DNA of 5,509 nucleotides from an uncultured Clostridia bacterium (lineage in GTDB: Bacteria > Bacillota_A > Clostridia > Oscillospirales > Oscillospiraceae). A program made the translations under genes and the position numbers. The stretch spans positions 1 through 5,509 of the forward strand of contig CAMVGI010000104.1 in assembly GCA_947166955.1 (NCBI GenBank), given 5' to 3'. A model generated the notes under the pieces. It saw nothing but the letters and a program-made list of their open reading frames with translations, had not been told where the DNA came from and ran no database searches. This document shows, in pieces, positions 1 to 5,509 of the stretch (the stretch's first letter is position 1; the number at the start of each line of letters is the position of its first letter).

Positions 1-721
1 CCTCTCCGCCCCAGAGAAACAGCTGTCCGCTCAGACTGCTGCCGAGCAGCGTCAGCTTTTCCATGTCCACGCGCCGCAGCGGGACGTTCCGCGCGCGGCA
101 GGTCTCCTCGACGACCGCCGTGACCTCGCTCTCGCCGTCGTAACATACCGCGCTGCATCCGGTTTTGATGATGCCGCACTTCGTGCGCGCGATCTTCTCC
201 AGCGTATCGCCGAGGTATTCCGTGTGCTCAAGGCCGATGTTCGTGATGACCGCGACCTCGGGACTGTCGATAACGTTCGTGGAGTCCAGCTCGCCGCCCA
301 TGCCGACCTCCAGCACCACAATATCGCAGCGCTTCTCGGCAAAATAGAGCATTCCCGCGGCGGTCACCAGCTCAAATTGGCTGGGATGGTCGTCCATCGT
401 CTCGGCGGCGGCGCGCACGCGCTCCGTGACGCGAGCGAGGTCGTCCCCCGGGATGTTCTCGCCGTCTACGCGGATGCGCTCGCAGAAGTCCTGCAGATAC
501 GGCGAGGTGTAAAGCCCCGTGCGATAGCCCGCGCGGCGCAGGATCGCGTCCAGCATGGCGCAGGTGCTCCCCTTGCCGTTGCTGCCCGCAACGTGGATGA
601 ATTTCAGCTTCTTTTGCGGATCGCCGAGCTTTCCGAGCAGCTCGCGCGTGCGCGAAAGTCCGAGGCGCGTCTTGCTCCAGCCGCTGCCCTCGATATACGC
701 GATGGCCTCTTCCTTCGTCAT
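1..721 (-). CDS. folC: Folylpolyglutamate synthase / dihydrofolate synthase, N-terminal 240 residues (partial, runs off left edge)
   Basis: This Mur-ligase-family enzyme adds glutamate to folates with ATP, which retains them in the cytoplasm; some members also make dihydrofolate from dihydropteroate. I translated 240 residues from the ATG at 721. They show a P-loop HVAGSNGKGST (residues 43-53), the TSPYL segment (72-76), the LEVGMGGELDSTN block (137-149), NIGLEHTEYLG (161-171) and TKCGIIK (180-186), in the family order. Family members are usually about 420-440 residues, so roughly the last 190 (the rest of the central domain and the C-terminal domain) lie beyond the window. The start is fixed by AAGGAG eight bases upstream, inside the end of folT; the folT stop is only 4 nt away, so the two are almost certainly cotranscribed. 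Variants from the usual consensus are GSNGKGS for GTNGKGS, LEH for LDH, and TKCGI for EKAGI, but the P-loop and the central lysine are kept. Whether it is mono- or bifunctional cannot be told from this part. Confidence 0.95.
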   Translation of the reverse strand, partial: MTKEEAIAYIEGSGWSKTRLGLSRTRELLGKLGDPQKKLKFIHVAGSNGKGSTCAMLDAILRRAGYRTGLYTSPYLQDFCERIRVDGENIPGDDLARVTERVRAAAETMDDHPSQFELVTAAGMLYFAEKRCDIVVLEVGMGGELDSTNVIDSPEVAVITNIGLEHTEYLGDTLEKIARTKCGIIKTGCSAVCYDGESEVTAVVEETCRARNVPLRRVDMEKLTLLGSSLSGQLFLWGGE

Positions 722-725
722 GGGG

Positions 726-1238
726 TCATCTCCTTACCGTCCGCAGCAGCGGCGGGATCGCAAACGCGTACGCCGTCGCCTTGACCACGCAGATCACGAC
801 GCGCACGCCCAGCGAGCCGAAAATGAACGCGGGACTGTAGTAGCCGTAGAGCTTGCTGTCGATGTACAACACCGCAGTGTTGAGCGCGGTAATGAGCAGT
901 TCGTTGCCCACGATGAGAAACAGCGTTTCCTTCTGCGCGAGCGAAAAGCCCCGCTTTTTCGCGTAAAGTCCGACCAGCAGGCCGCAGAGGACGTAAGGCG
1001 CGATCCACAAAAGCGTCGTCGCGGAAACGCCGTAGCGCAAAAGCTGATAGAGCAGCGTCCCCACCAAGCCGACCGCCGCGCCGTCCGCCGCGCCGAACAG
1101 CAGCGCCGCGATCAATATCGGCACGCTCTCGAAGGTGATCTTCAGGTTGCCGAAGTCCAGCGAGAGATAACCCAGCACCGCGCACATCGCGGCGAGCATC
1201 GCGTCGACGGAAAGCCGTCTTGTTTTTGTGGCCGTCAT
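726..1238 (-). CDS. folT: ECF transporter S component, folate family (FolT-like), 170 aa
   Basis: This is the substrate-binding membrane subunit of an energy-coupling-factor vitamin transporter; it would work with shared EcfA, EcfA' and EcfT subunits, which are not in this window. The protein is hydrophobic throughout, with about five to six membrane segments (near residues 12-27, 39-62, 73-93, 105-125 and 136-165). The first helix carries small-residue spacing AMLAAMCA (13-20), resembling the AxxxA motif that contacts EcfT. The stretch FGNLKITFESVPILIAALLF (29-48) and APYVLCGLLVGLYAKK (80-95) look like S components of the folate/pantothenate-like group. Folate specificity is inferred mainly from context: a THF riboswitch directly upstream and folC 4 nt downstream. 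The ATG at 1238 is chosen because AAGGAG lies 8 nt upstream; an in-frame ATG at 1352 would place coding sequence through the riboswitch. Length is typical of the family. Confidence 0.85.
   Translation of the reverse strand: MTATKTRRLSVDAMLAAMCAVLGYLSLDFGNLKITFESVPILIAALLFGAADGAAVGLVGTLLYQLLRYGVSATTLLWIAPYVLCGLLVGLYAKKRGFSLAQKETLFLIVGNELLITALNTAVLYIDSKLYGYYSPAFIFGSLGVRVVICVVKATAYAFAIPPLLRTVRR
730..735 (-). promoter_or_regulatory. Ribosome binding site of folC, inside the end of folT
   Basis: AAGGAG on the minus strand lies 8 nt before the folC ATG at 721 and overlaps the last codons of folT. It decides the folC start and suggests translational coupling of the two genes. Confidence 0.8.
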
Positions 1239-1279
1239 AAAAAACGCTCCTTTCACGGCATCCGCCGGAAAAGAAGCGT
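1239..1279 (-). terminator. Riboswitch-controlled intrinsic terminator / Shine-Dalgarno sequestering hairpin before folT
   Basis: The 5' arm (1279 down to 1264) and 3' arm (1259 down to 1244) form 15 of 16 possible pairs, three of them G-U, with one C-U mismatch and a GGAU loop (1263-1260). Six U residues (1244-1239) end the element, the first being the last paired base, and they touch the folT AUG at 1238. Termination would release RNA right at the start codon, and the stem also buries the folT ribosome binding site. Confidence 0.85.
1247..1252 (-). promoter_or_regulatory. folT ribosome binding site, sequestered in the riboswitch terminator stem
   Basis: AAGGAG lies 8 nt before the folT ATG. 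It sits wholly within the 3' arm (1244-1259) of the terminator hairpin, so the same fold that stops transcription would also hide this site from ribosomes. Confidence 0.85.
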
Positions 1280-1305
1280 CTTCTCCTCTTAACAGCAGCG
1301 GATGC
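1258..1305 (-). promoter_or_regulatory. Antiterminator alternative fold of the THF riboswitch
   Basis: GCAUCCGC at 1305-1298, the conserved 3' strand of the aptamer, is perfectly complementary over 8 nt to GCGGAUGC at 1265-1258, which forms the loop and apical stem of the terminator. Between them, GAGGAGAAG (1288-1280) can pair with CUUCUUUUC (1276-1268) over 9 bp, two of them G-U, across an ACG loop; this also uses the terminator's 5' arm. The combined structure excludes the terminator and frees the folT ribosome binding site. Pairings were read by eye; no folding energies were calculated. Confidence 0.75.
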
Positions 1306-1385
1306 GGGACAGCACCGCGGGCGTCGCCCTTCGTCCACCGGCAACTTCCCATCCGGCGGCACTTAACGCGCTTGTCCCTACTCTG
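1296..1385 (-). promoter_or_regulatory. Tetrahydrofolate (THF) riboswitch aptamer
   Basis: The minus strand carries the conserved blocks of the THF riboswitch in the right order: AGAGUAG, GCGUUAAGUG, a hairpin with loop AUGGGAAGUUG, ACGAA, CGCGGU and GCAUCCGCU. Helices can be traced. The outer helix is short (CAG 1385-1383 with CUG 1298-1296). The next pairs GGGACA (1378-1373) with UGUCCC (1311-1306). The P3-like arm pairs CCGCCGG with CCGGUGG, 7 bp with one G-U, capped by the conserved loop. A further small hairpin is formed by GGGC and GCCC. The class binds reduced folates and usually represses folate transport or synthesis genes, matching the folT gene downstream. It starts about 20 nt after the fchA stop, inside the apparent operon. 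I recognised it from the consensus as I remember it; a covariance-model search was not run. Confidence 0.93.
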
Positions 1386-1406
1386 ACCGTATTGTTTTTG
1401 ATTGTT

Positions 1407-2024
1407 TCAGCAATAGCGCTGATAAACGTCCTCGTACACCTTCTCGGCGATGGGCCAAAACTTCGCCATACCCTCGTCGACATGGGCGTTGAGCTTCGAG
1501 GCGTAGTCGCGGTCGCGCATCAGCTTCGTGTTGACCTTGACGTTGACCGCCGCGCCGTACATCGCGCCCCAGCACAGCACCGCGCCGGTCGCCGCGTCGG
1601 AAAGGACGAGCGCGTTCCCCTTCGCGGCGAATTCCCTGTGCAGCTCGATGCCCTCGCAGCACAAATCGAAGATATCCAGCGGCACCGCCGCCGCGTTTCG
1701 CAGGCATTCCTCCATGACCTCGCCGCATCCCGCGGCGTCTTTCGGAAGCCGGTAGGCGCGCGCGAGCGGCTCGAACGCCTCCGCGTCCCGCTCCACGCAG
1801 TCCAGCAGGCGCTTTCGCAGTTCCTCCGCCCGCGCCGTCAGGGCGCGGACGTCGTCCTCGACGTCGGCGTACTTCTCCTTGCCGACGGTCAGCGCGCCGA
1901 CCATGCAGCCGAGCGCCGCGCCCAGCGCGCCGGCCAACGCGCTCGCGCCCCCGCCGCCCGGCGTGGGCGCGGATGAAGCAAGCCGCGCGGTAAAATCGGC
2001 AATACTGTTATTCAGCATATCCAT
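1407..2024 (-). CDS. fchA: FchA-type methenyltetrahydrofolate cyclohydrolase (cyclodeaminase/cyclohydrolase family), 205 aa
   Basis: The protein belongs to the family that includes the cyclodeaminase domain of FTCD and the stand-alone FchA enzymes. Next to fhs the likely reaction is the reversible conversion of 5,10-methenyl-THF to 10-formyl-THF in the cytoplasm. The signature APTPGGGGASALAGALGAAL lies at residues 19-38, followed by TVGKEKY (46-52); NVKVN (161-165) and a charged C-terminal helix complete a full-length family member. The start at 2024 is chosen because AGAGG lies 6 nt upstream; the Met at residue 3 would be too far from it, and a longer frame reaching 2261 only overlaps fhs. 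It begins 17 nt after the fhs stop, so the two are very probably cotranscribed. Formimino-THF cyclodeaminase activity cannot be excluded, but no histidine or purine fermentation genes are adjacent. Confidence 0.9.
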   Translation of the reverse strand: MDMLNNSIADFTARLASSAPTPGGGGASALAGALGAALGCMVGALTVGKEKYADVEDDVRALTARAEELRKRLLDCVERDAEAFEPLARAYRLPKDAAGCGEVMEECLRNAAAVPLDIFDLCCEGIELHREFAAKGNALVLSDAATGAVLCWGAMYGAAVNVKVNTKLMRDRDYASKLNAHVDEGMAKFWPIAEKVYEDVYQRYC

Positions 2025-2041
2025 AAAAAGCCTCTCAACGC

Positions 2042-3718
2042 TCAAAACAAGCCTGTGATCACGCCGTTTTCGTCGACGTCGATACGCTCGGCGGCGGGAG
2101 ATTTCGGAAGTCCCGGCATCGTCATGATGTCGCCCGTGAGCGCAACGAGGAAGCCCGCGCCGGCGCTGACCTTGAGGTTCCTCACCGTGACGGTGAAGCC
2201 CGTCGGCGCGCCGCGCAGCGCCGGATCGTCCGAAAACGAATACTGCGTCTTCGCCATGCATACCGGCAGCTTGTCGAAGCCGAGCTCCGTGAGCTGCGCG
2301 AGCTGCTTTTTCGCGTTCGCGGTCAGCGCCACGCCGTCGGCATGATACACCTTTTTGCAGATCGCGTCCAGCTTTTCCTCAATGGACGCGTCCGCGTCGT
2401 AAGCAAAGCGGAAGTCGTTCGGCCCGTCGCACAGCCGCGCGACCTCGTCGGCAAGCGCTTCTCCGCCTGCGCCGCCCTTCGCCCAGACCTCGCTCAAAAC
2501 GGCGCGCACGCCGAGCGCCGCGCATTCCTCCGCCACGAGGTCCAGTTCCGCCTTGGTATCGGTCGGGAACGCGTTCACCGCGACCACGCAGGGAAGGCCG
2601 TAGACGTCGCGGATGTTCTTCACATGCTGCAAGAGGTTCGGAAGCCCGCGTTTGAGCGCGTCCGTATCCTCCCGCTCCAGCGCGTCCTTCTCCACGCCGC
2701 CGTGGTACTTGAGTGAGCGCACCGTCGCCACCACGACCGCCGCCGCGGGACGCAGCCCCGCCATGCGGCACTTGATGTCGAAGAACTTCTCCGCGCCGAG
2801 GTCGGCGGCAAAGCCCGCCTCCGTCACCACATAGTCCGCGAGCTTGAGCGCGAGGCGCGTGGCGATCACGCTGTTGCAGCCGTGGGCGATGTTCGCGAAC
2901 GGGCCGCCGTGGACGAGCACGGGCGTTCCCTCCAGCGTCTGGACGAGGTTGGGCTTTATAGCGTCGCGCAGCAGCGCCGCCATCGCGCCGTCCGCCTTGA
3001 GGTCATGCGCCGTAACGGGCGCTCCGCCGTAGGTATAGCCCACGATGATACGCCCGAGGCGCGCCTTGAGGTCCATAATGTCCGACGCAAGGCACAGCGC
3101 CGCCATCACCTCGGAGGCGACCGTGATCTCGAACCCGTCCTCGCGCGGCACGCCCTGAAGCCGCCCGCCGAGGCCGGAAACGATATTGCGAAGCTGCCGG
3201 TCGTTCATATCGACCGCGCGCTTCCACGTGATCGCCTTCGGATCGACGCCGAGCGCGTTGCCCTGCTGGATGTGGTTGTCGAGCATGGCGGCGAGCAGAT
3301 TGTTCGCCGCGCCGACGGCGTGGAAATCGCCGGTGAAGTGCAGGTTGATGTCCTCCATCGGCACGACCTGCGCGTATCCGCCGCCGGCGGCGCCGCCCTT
3401 GATGCCGAACACGGGGCCGAGCGACGGCTCGCGCAGCGCGGCGACAACGCGCCTGCCGGTCCGGCGCAGCGCGTCGGCAAGGCCCACGGAGGTCGTGGTC
3501 TTGCCCTCGCCCGCGGGGGTGGGCGTCATGGCGGTGACGAGGACGAGTTTTCCGTCCGGCTTCGCGGCAAGGTCGCGCAGCAGGCGGTCATCGACCTTTG
3601 CCTTGTAGCGTCCGTACTGTTCGAGGTATTCCTCCGCGATGCCCGCTTCCGCCGCGACCTCGCCGATCCGGCGCATTTTGCACGCCTGCGCGATCTCGAT
3701 GTCCGTTTTGTACGCCAT
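2042..3718 (-). CDS. fhs: Formate--tetrahydrofolate ligase (formyltetrahydrofolate synthetase), 558 aa
   Basis: The enzyme joins formate to THF with ATP to give 10-formyl-THF, the entry to the methyl branch of acetogenic one-carbon metabolism and a formyl source for purines and fMet-tRNA. The length matches the usual 556-560 residues. Visible family signatures are [13 protein letters not shown] (residues 64-76, ATP binding), [19 protein letters not shown] (97-115, containing the first family signature), [12 protein letters not shown] (120-131), [15 protein letters not shown] (269-283) and [12 protein letters not shown] (330-341, second signature). The ATG at 3718, giving [11 protein letters not shown], matches the family N-terminus and has GGAGG 7 nt upstream; the ATG at 3733 overlaps that site and is rejected. 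It is first gene of the minus-strand group, behind its own promoter. Fhs alone does not prove acetogenesis; many fermenters carry it for biosynthesis or serine/glycine metabolism. Confidence 0.97.
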   Translation of the reverse strand: MAYKTDIEIAQACKMRRIGEVAAEAGIAEEYLEQYGRYKAKVDDRLLRDLAAKPDGKLVLVTAMTPTPAGEGKTTTSVGLADALRRTGRRVVAALREPSLGPVFGIKGGAAGGGYAQVVPMEDINLHFTGDFHAVGAANNLLAAMLDNHIQQGNALGVDPKAITWKRAVDMNDRQLRNIVSGLGGRLQGVPREDGFEITVASEVMAALCLASDIMDLKARLGRIIVGYTYGGAPVTAHDLKADGAMAALLRDAIKPNLVQTLEGTPVLVHGGPFANIAHGCNSVIATRLALKLADYVVTEAGFAADLGAEKFFDIKCRMAGLRPAAAVVVATVRSLKYHGGVEKDALEREDTDALKRGLPNLLQHVKNIRDVYGLPCVVAVNAFPTDTKAELDLVAEECAALGVRAVLSEVWAKGGAGGEALADEVARLCDGPNDFRFAYDADASIEEKLDAICKKVYHADGVALTANAKKQLAQLTELGFDKLPVCMAKTQYSFSDDPALRGAPTGFTVTVRNLKVSAGAGFLVALTGDIMTMPGLPKSPAAERIDVDENGVITGLF

Positions 3719-3723
3719 GGGCG

Positions 3724-3731
3724 CCCCTCCC
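3724..3731 (-). promoter_or_regulatory. Ribosome binding site deciding the fhs start
   Basis: GGGAGGGG on the minus strand has its GGAGG core 7 nt before the ATG at 3718. It supports that start over the in-frame ATG at 3733, which partly overlaps this sequence. Confidence 0.8.
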
Positions 3732-3755
3732 ATCCGTTTTTTTATTTTCCGCCCT

Positions 3756-3784
3756 ATTTTAACCGAACGCGGCGGTTTTGTAAA
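3756..3784 (-). promoter_or_regulatory. Sigma-A-like promoter of fhs (fhs-fchA and downstream genes)
   Basis: TTTACA (-35, 3784-3779) and TAAAAT (-10, 3761-3756) are separated by exactly 17 bp. Transcription would begin near 3749, leaving a leader of about 30 nt, too short for a riboswitch ahead of fhs. An imperfect palindrome, AACCG-N7-CGGTT (3761-3777), fills the spacer. Confidence 0.7.
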
Positions 3785-3834
3785 TCACTTTCTTCCCGCG
3801 CGGCGCGAAAAAAATGTACGTTTCCCCTTTTTGC

Positions 3835-3863
3835 TTGACTTTTTGAGGCGGGATGCGTAAAAT
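3835..3863 (+). promoter_or_regulatory. Sigma-A-like promoter of hisS
   Basis: TTGACT (-35, 3835-3840) and TAAAAT (-10, 3858-3863) are separated by 17 bp, close to the consensus. The start would be near 3870, giving a leader of about 40 nt. That is too short for a T-box, so no tRNA-responsive control of hisS is visible here. Confidence 0.8.
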
Positions 3864-3911
3864 AGCAAGGATATTTCAGGAGATACGATCATTTTTCGGG
3901 AGGAACACACG

Positions 3912-5270
3912 ATGGAAAAGATGAAGCCGCGCACCCTTTCCGGCTTTATGGAGCTGCTGCCCGCGCCGCAGATGCAGATGGAGCGCGTCATGGAGATCAT
4001 CCGCTCGTCCTACGCGCTCTACGGCTTTACCCCGCTCGATACGCCGCTCGTGGAGTCGAGCGAGATCCTGCTCGCCAAGGGCGGCGGCGAGACCGAGAAG
4101 CAGATCTACCGCTTCACCAAGGGCGACAGCGATCTGAGCCTGCGCTTCGACCTCACCGTGCCGCTTGCAAAGTACGTCGCGCTCCATTACGCCGAGCTGT
4201 CGTTCCCCTTCCGCCGCTATCAGATCGGCAAGGTCTACCGCGGCGAGCGCGCGCAGCGCGGGCGTTTCCGCGAGTTCTATCAGGCGGACATCGACGTCAT
4301 CGGAGACGGGCAGCTCGACATCACGAACGACGCCGAGGTCCCCGCCATCATCTACACCGTCTTTTCGCGCCTCGGCCTCAGGCGTTTCCAGATCCGCATC
4401 AACAATCGCAAGATACTAAGCGGGTTTTACGACATGCTCGGTCTTTCCGCCAAGGCGGGCGACATCATGCGCACGGTGGACAAGCTGGAGAAGATCGGCG
4501 CGGACAAGGTGCGCGCCATTCTCACCGAGGACGTGGGCCTGTCCACCGAGCAGGCGTTCGAGATCCTCAAGTTCATCGCCATTCTCGGCACGAACGCCGA
4601 GGTGTTCGAGGCGCTGGACGCCTACCGCGGCAAAAACGCGCTCTTTGACGAGGGGCTGGACGAACTTGCGGCGGTGACGCGCTATCTCGCCGATTTCGGC
4701 GTGCCGCAGGAGAATTTCGCCGTCGACCTCACCATCGCGCGCGGCCTCGACTACTACACCGGCACCGTCTACGAAACCACGCTGCTCGACCATCCGGAGA
4801 TCGGCTCGGTCTGCTCCGGCGGACGCTACGACAACCTCGCGGGCTTCTATACCGACCGCGCGCTGCCGGGCGTCGGCATCTCCATCGGCCTGACGCGGCT
4901 TTTCTACGTGCTCGGCGAACAGGGCATGCTCAATCCCGAGCTGCCCACCGCTCCCGCCGACGCGCTCATCCTGCCGATGACGGACGACCTTTCCGCCGCC
5001 GCAAAGCTCGCGACCGCGCTGCGCGCAAAGGGCATCCGCACCCAGCTTTACACCGAGGCGAAGAAGTTCAAGGCGAAGATGAGCTACGCCGACAAGCTGG
5101 GCGTCCCCTTCGCGCTCATTCTCGGCGAAGACGAGCTTCGCGAGGGCGTCGTGACCTGCAAGGACATGAAAACCGGCGAACAGCAGAAGCTGTCCGCCGA
5201 CGAGACCGCGGAACACATCGCCGCGCGCCTCGGCGAGCTTTCGCGCATCACCCCCGTGCTCGACAACTGA
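3912..5270 (+). CDS. hisS: Histidyl-tRNA synthetase, 452 aa
   Basis: This cytoplasmic class II aminoacyl-tRNA synthetase attaches histidine to tRNA-His. Visible elements are LRFDLTVPLAKYVA (residues 77-90), a motif 2 region from GKVYRGERAQRGRFREFYQ (106-124) into DIDVIG (126-131), the histidine-specific ARGLDYYTG (276-284) with its catalytic arginine, SGGRYD (302-307), motif 3 GVGISIGLTRL (320-330), and a C-terminal anticodon-binding domain from about 350. The intact histidine motifs and anticodon domain argue for a true HisRS and not the HisZ regulatory paralogue. The motif 2 sequence is of the GRFREFYQADIDVIG type, unlike the RYRQFHQ type of E. coli. The start has GGGAGGA 7 nt upstream. The gene diverges from fhs, is apparently monocistronic, and is followed after 14 nt by a strong terminator. 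It is somewhat longer than the usual 420-430 residues. Confidence 0.96.
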   Translation: MEKMKPRTLSGFMELLPAPQMQMERVMEIIRSSYALYGFTPLDTPLVESSEILLAKGGGETEKQIYRFTKGDSDLSLRFDLTVPLAKYVALHYAELSFPFRRYQIGKVYRGERAQRGRFREFYQADIDVIGDGQLDITNDAEVPAIIYTVFSRLGLRRFQIRINNRKILSGFYDMLGLSAKAGDIMRTVDKLEKIGADKVRAILTEDVGLSTEQAFEILKFIAILGTNAEVFEALDAYRGKNALFDEGLDELAAVTRYLADFGVPQENFAVDLTIARGLDYYTGTVYETTLLDHPEIGSVCSGGRYDNLAGFYTDRALPGVGISIGLTRLFYVLGEQGMLNPELPTAPADALILPMTDDLSAAAKLATALRAKGIRTQLYTEAKKFKAKMSYADKLGVPFALILGEDELREGVVTCKDMKTGEQQKLSADETAEHIAARLGELSRITPVLDN

Positions 5271-5280
5271 ATCCCGCTTC

Positions 5281-5509
5281 TCAGCCGCCGCGGCGCAGGA
5301 CTCTGCCCGCGGCGGTCTTTTTTTCGCCGTTTGCAAACGCGCTCGCTCCGCCGACCCACACCTCGTCCATGCCCTCGGCGCGGCGCGCGGGGTCGGCAAA
5401 CGTCCCCGTTTCATGTATCTTTTCCAAATCGAACAGGCACAGATCGGCGTCCGCGCCCCCGGCGATCGCGCCTTTGCCGGCGAGGTGGAACCGCTTCGCC
5501 GCCTGTCCC
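5281..5509 (-). CDS. C-terminal end of an N-acyl-D-amino-acid deacylase-like amidohydrolase (partial, runs off right edge)
   Basis: The last 75 residues and the TGA stop (5283-5281) are visible. The sequence contains AKRFHLAGKGAIAGGADADL followed by CLFDLEKIHETGTFADPARR, EGMDEVWVGG and AGRVLRRGG. This order (a short beta-sandwich strand with ADL-x-LFD, then a TF-x-DP segment, a G-x-x-x-V-x-V-x-G strand and a final GRVLRR) is typical of the C-terminus of the D-aminoacylase / N-acyl-D-amino-acid deacylase branch of amidohydrolases, which hydrolyse N-acylated D-amino acids. The metal-binding domain lies outside the window, so substrate and activity cannot be judged; another amidohydrolase of the same fold is possible. 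It converges on hisS with a 10-nt gap between stop codons, and its last codons form the hisS terminator stem. Confidence 0.75.
   Translation of the reverse strand, partial: GQAAKRFHLAGKGAIAGGADADLCLFDLEKIHETGTFADPARRAEGMDEVWVGGASAFANGEKKTAAGRVLRRGG
5285..5324 (+). terminator. Intrinsic terminator of hisS, embedded in the convergent gene
   Basis: CCGCCGCGG (5285-5293) pairs perfectly with CCGCGGCGG (5307-5315); after a single bulged C, GCAG (5295-5298) pairs with CTGC (5303-5306) around a GACT loop. A T-rich tail with seven consecutive T residues (5318-5324) follows. It begins 14 nt after the hisS stop. On the minus strand there is no U-tract after the hairpin, so it looks one-directional. 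Confidence 0.92.

Noticed and set aside
1239..1352. N-terminal extension of FolT starting at the ATG at 1352
   Set aside because: It would run through the THF aptamer and terminator, has no ribosome binding site, and the added residues are unlike S components; the ATG at 1238 has an ideal AAGGAG.
1386..1413. Promoter TTGCTG-16-TACGGT just before the riboswitch
   Set aside because: The -10 match is poor and the implied start near 1379 would remove the 5' strand of the aptamer.
1407..1422. Small hairpin at the end of fchA (UCAGC/GCUGA) as a terminator
   Set aside because: Only 5 bp, and it is followed by an A-rich and not a U-rich stretch.
2025..2261. Longer FchA frame starting at 2261
   Set aside because: It lies over the conserved 3' end of fhs in another frame; the ATG at 2024 has a ribosome binding site and gives the family N-terminus.
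2882..3838. Long plus-strand open frame of 318 codons opposite fhs
   Set aside because: It is a shadow in GC-rich DNA: composition is arginine/histidine-rich low-information, and the minus strand here is unambiguous fhs.
3864..3911. T-box or other leader regulator for hisS
   Set aside because: The predicted leader is only about 40 nt, with no specifier loop, T-box sequence or terminator hairpin.
5285..5325. A_AAA_AAG heptamer in frame in the amidohydrolase gene followed by a stem-loop, resembling a -1 frameshift signal
   Set aside because: The stem begins only 1 nt after the heptamer, closer than the usual 5-9 nt. The zero-frame C-terminus is already family-like, and the A7 run is explained as the complement of the hisS terminator T-tract.
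4416..5414. Long minus-strand open frame of 332 codons opposite hisS
   Set aside because: It lies antisense to well-conserved HisRS motifs, has no domain-like pattern, and its right part conflicts with the family-like amidohydrolase frame.

Overview
This GC-rich window looks like a chromosomal fragment of a high-GC Firmicute, probably class Clostridia. The grounds are a monofunctional formate-tetrahydrofolate ligase followed by an FchA-type cyclohydrolase, an ECF-type vitamin transporter S component, strong AGGAGG-like ribosome binding sites, sigma-A-like promoters, and a tetrahydrofolate (THF) riboswitch, a class known mainly from Firmicutes. The lineage is an inference; no rRNA or other marker is present.

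Layout. Positions 3718 down to 1 hold a minus-strand folate and one-carbon gene group: fhs (2042-3718), fchA (1407-2024), a THF riboswitch with its expression platform (about 1239-1385), an ECF folate-type S component folT (726-1238), and folC (721 down past the left edge, so its C-terminal part is missing). Positions 3719-3911 are a divergent promoter region with one recognisable promoter on each strand. Positions 3912-5270 on the plus strand encode histidyl-tRNA synthetase (hisS). A strong intrinsic terminator follows at 5285-5324. It lies inside the 3' end of a convergent minus-strand gene, the C-terminus of an N-acyl-D-amino-acid deacylase-like amidohydrolase (5281 to the right edge).

How the genes work together. 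FolT would import folates. FolC would trap them in the cell by polyglutamylation. Fhs and FchA would load formate onto THF and interconvert 10-formyl-THF and 5,10-methenyl-THF. The riboswitch lies between fchA and folT, so it should control uptake and retention of folate (folT-folC) while leaving the one-carbon enzymes (fhs-fchA) under the upstream promoter alone.

The expression platform can be read directly. A 15-of-16-pair terminator hairpin contains the folT Shine-Dalgarno sequence and is followed by a U-tract that abuts the AUG. An 8-nt segment of the aptamer's conserved 3' strand is perfectly complementary to the apical part of that hairpin, giving an explicit antiterminator. This is the most noteworthy signal in the window. 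No mobile element, CRISPR array, tRNA or rRNA was seen.
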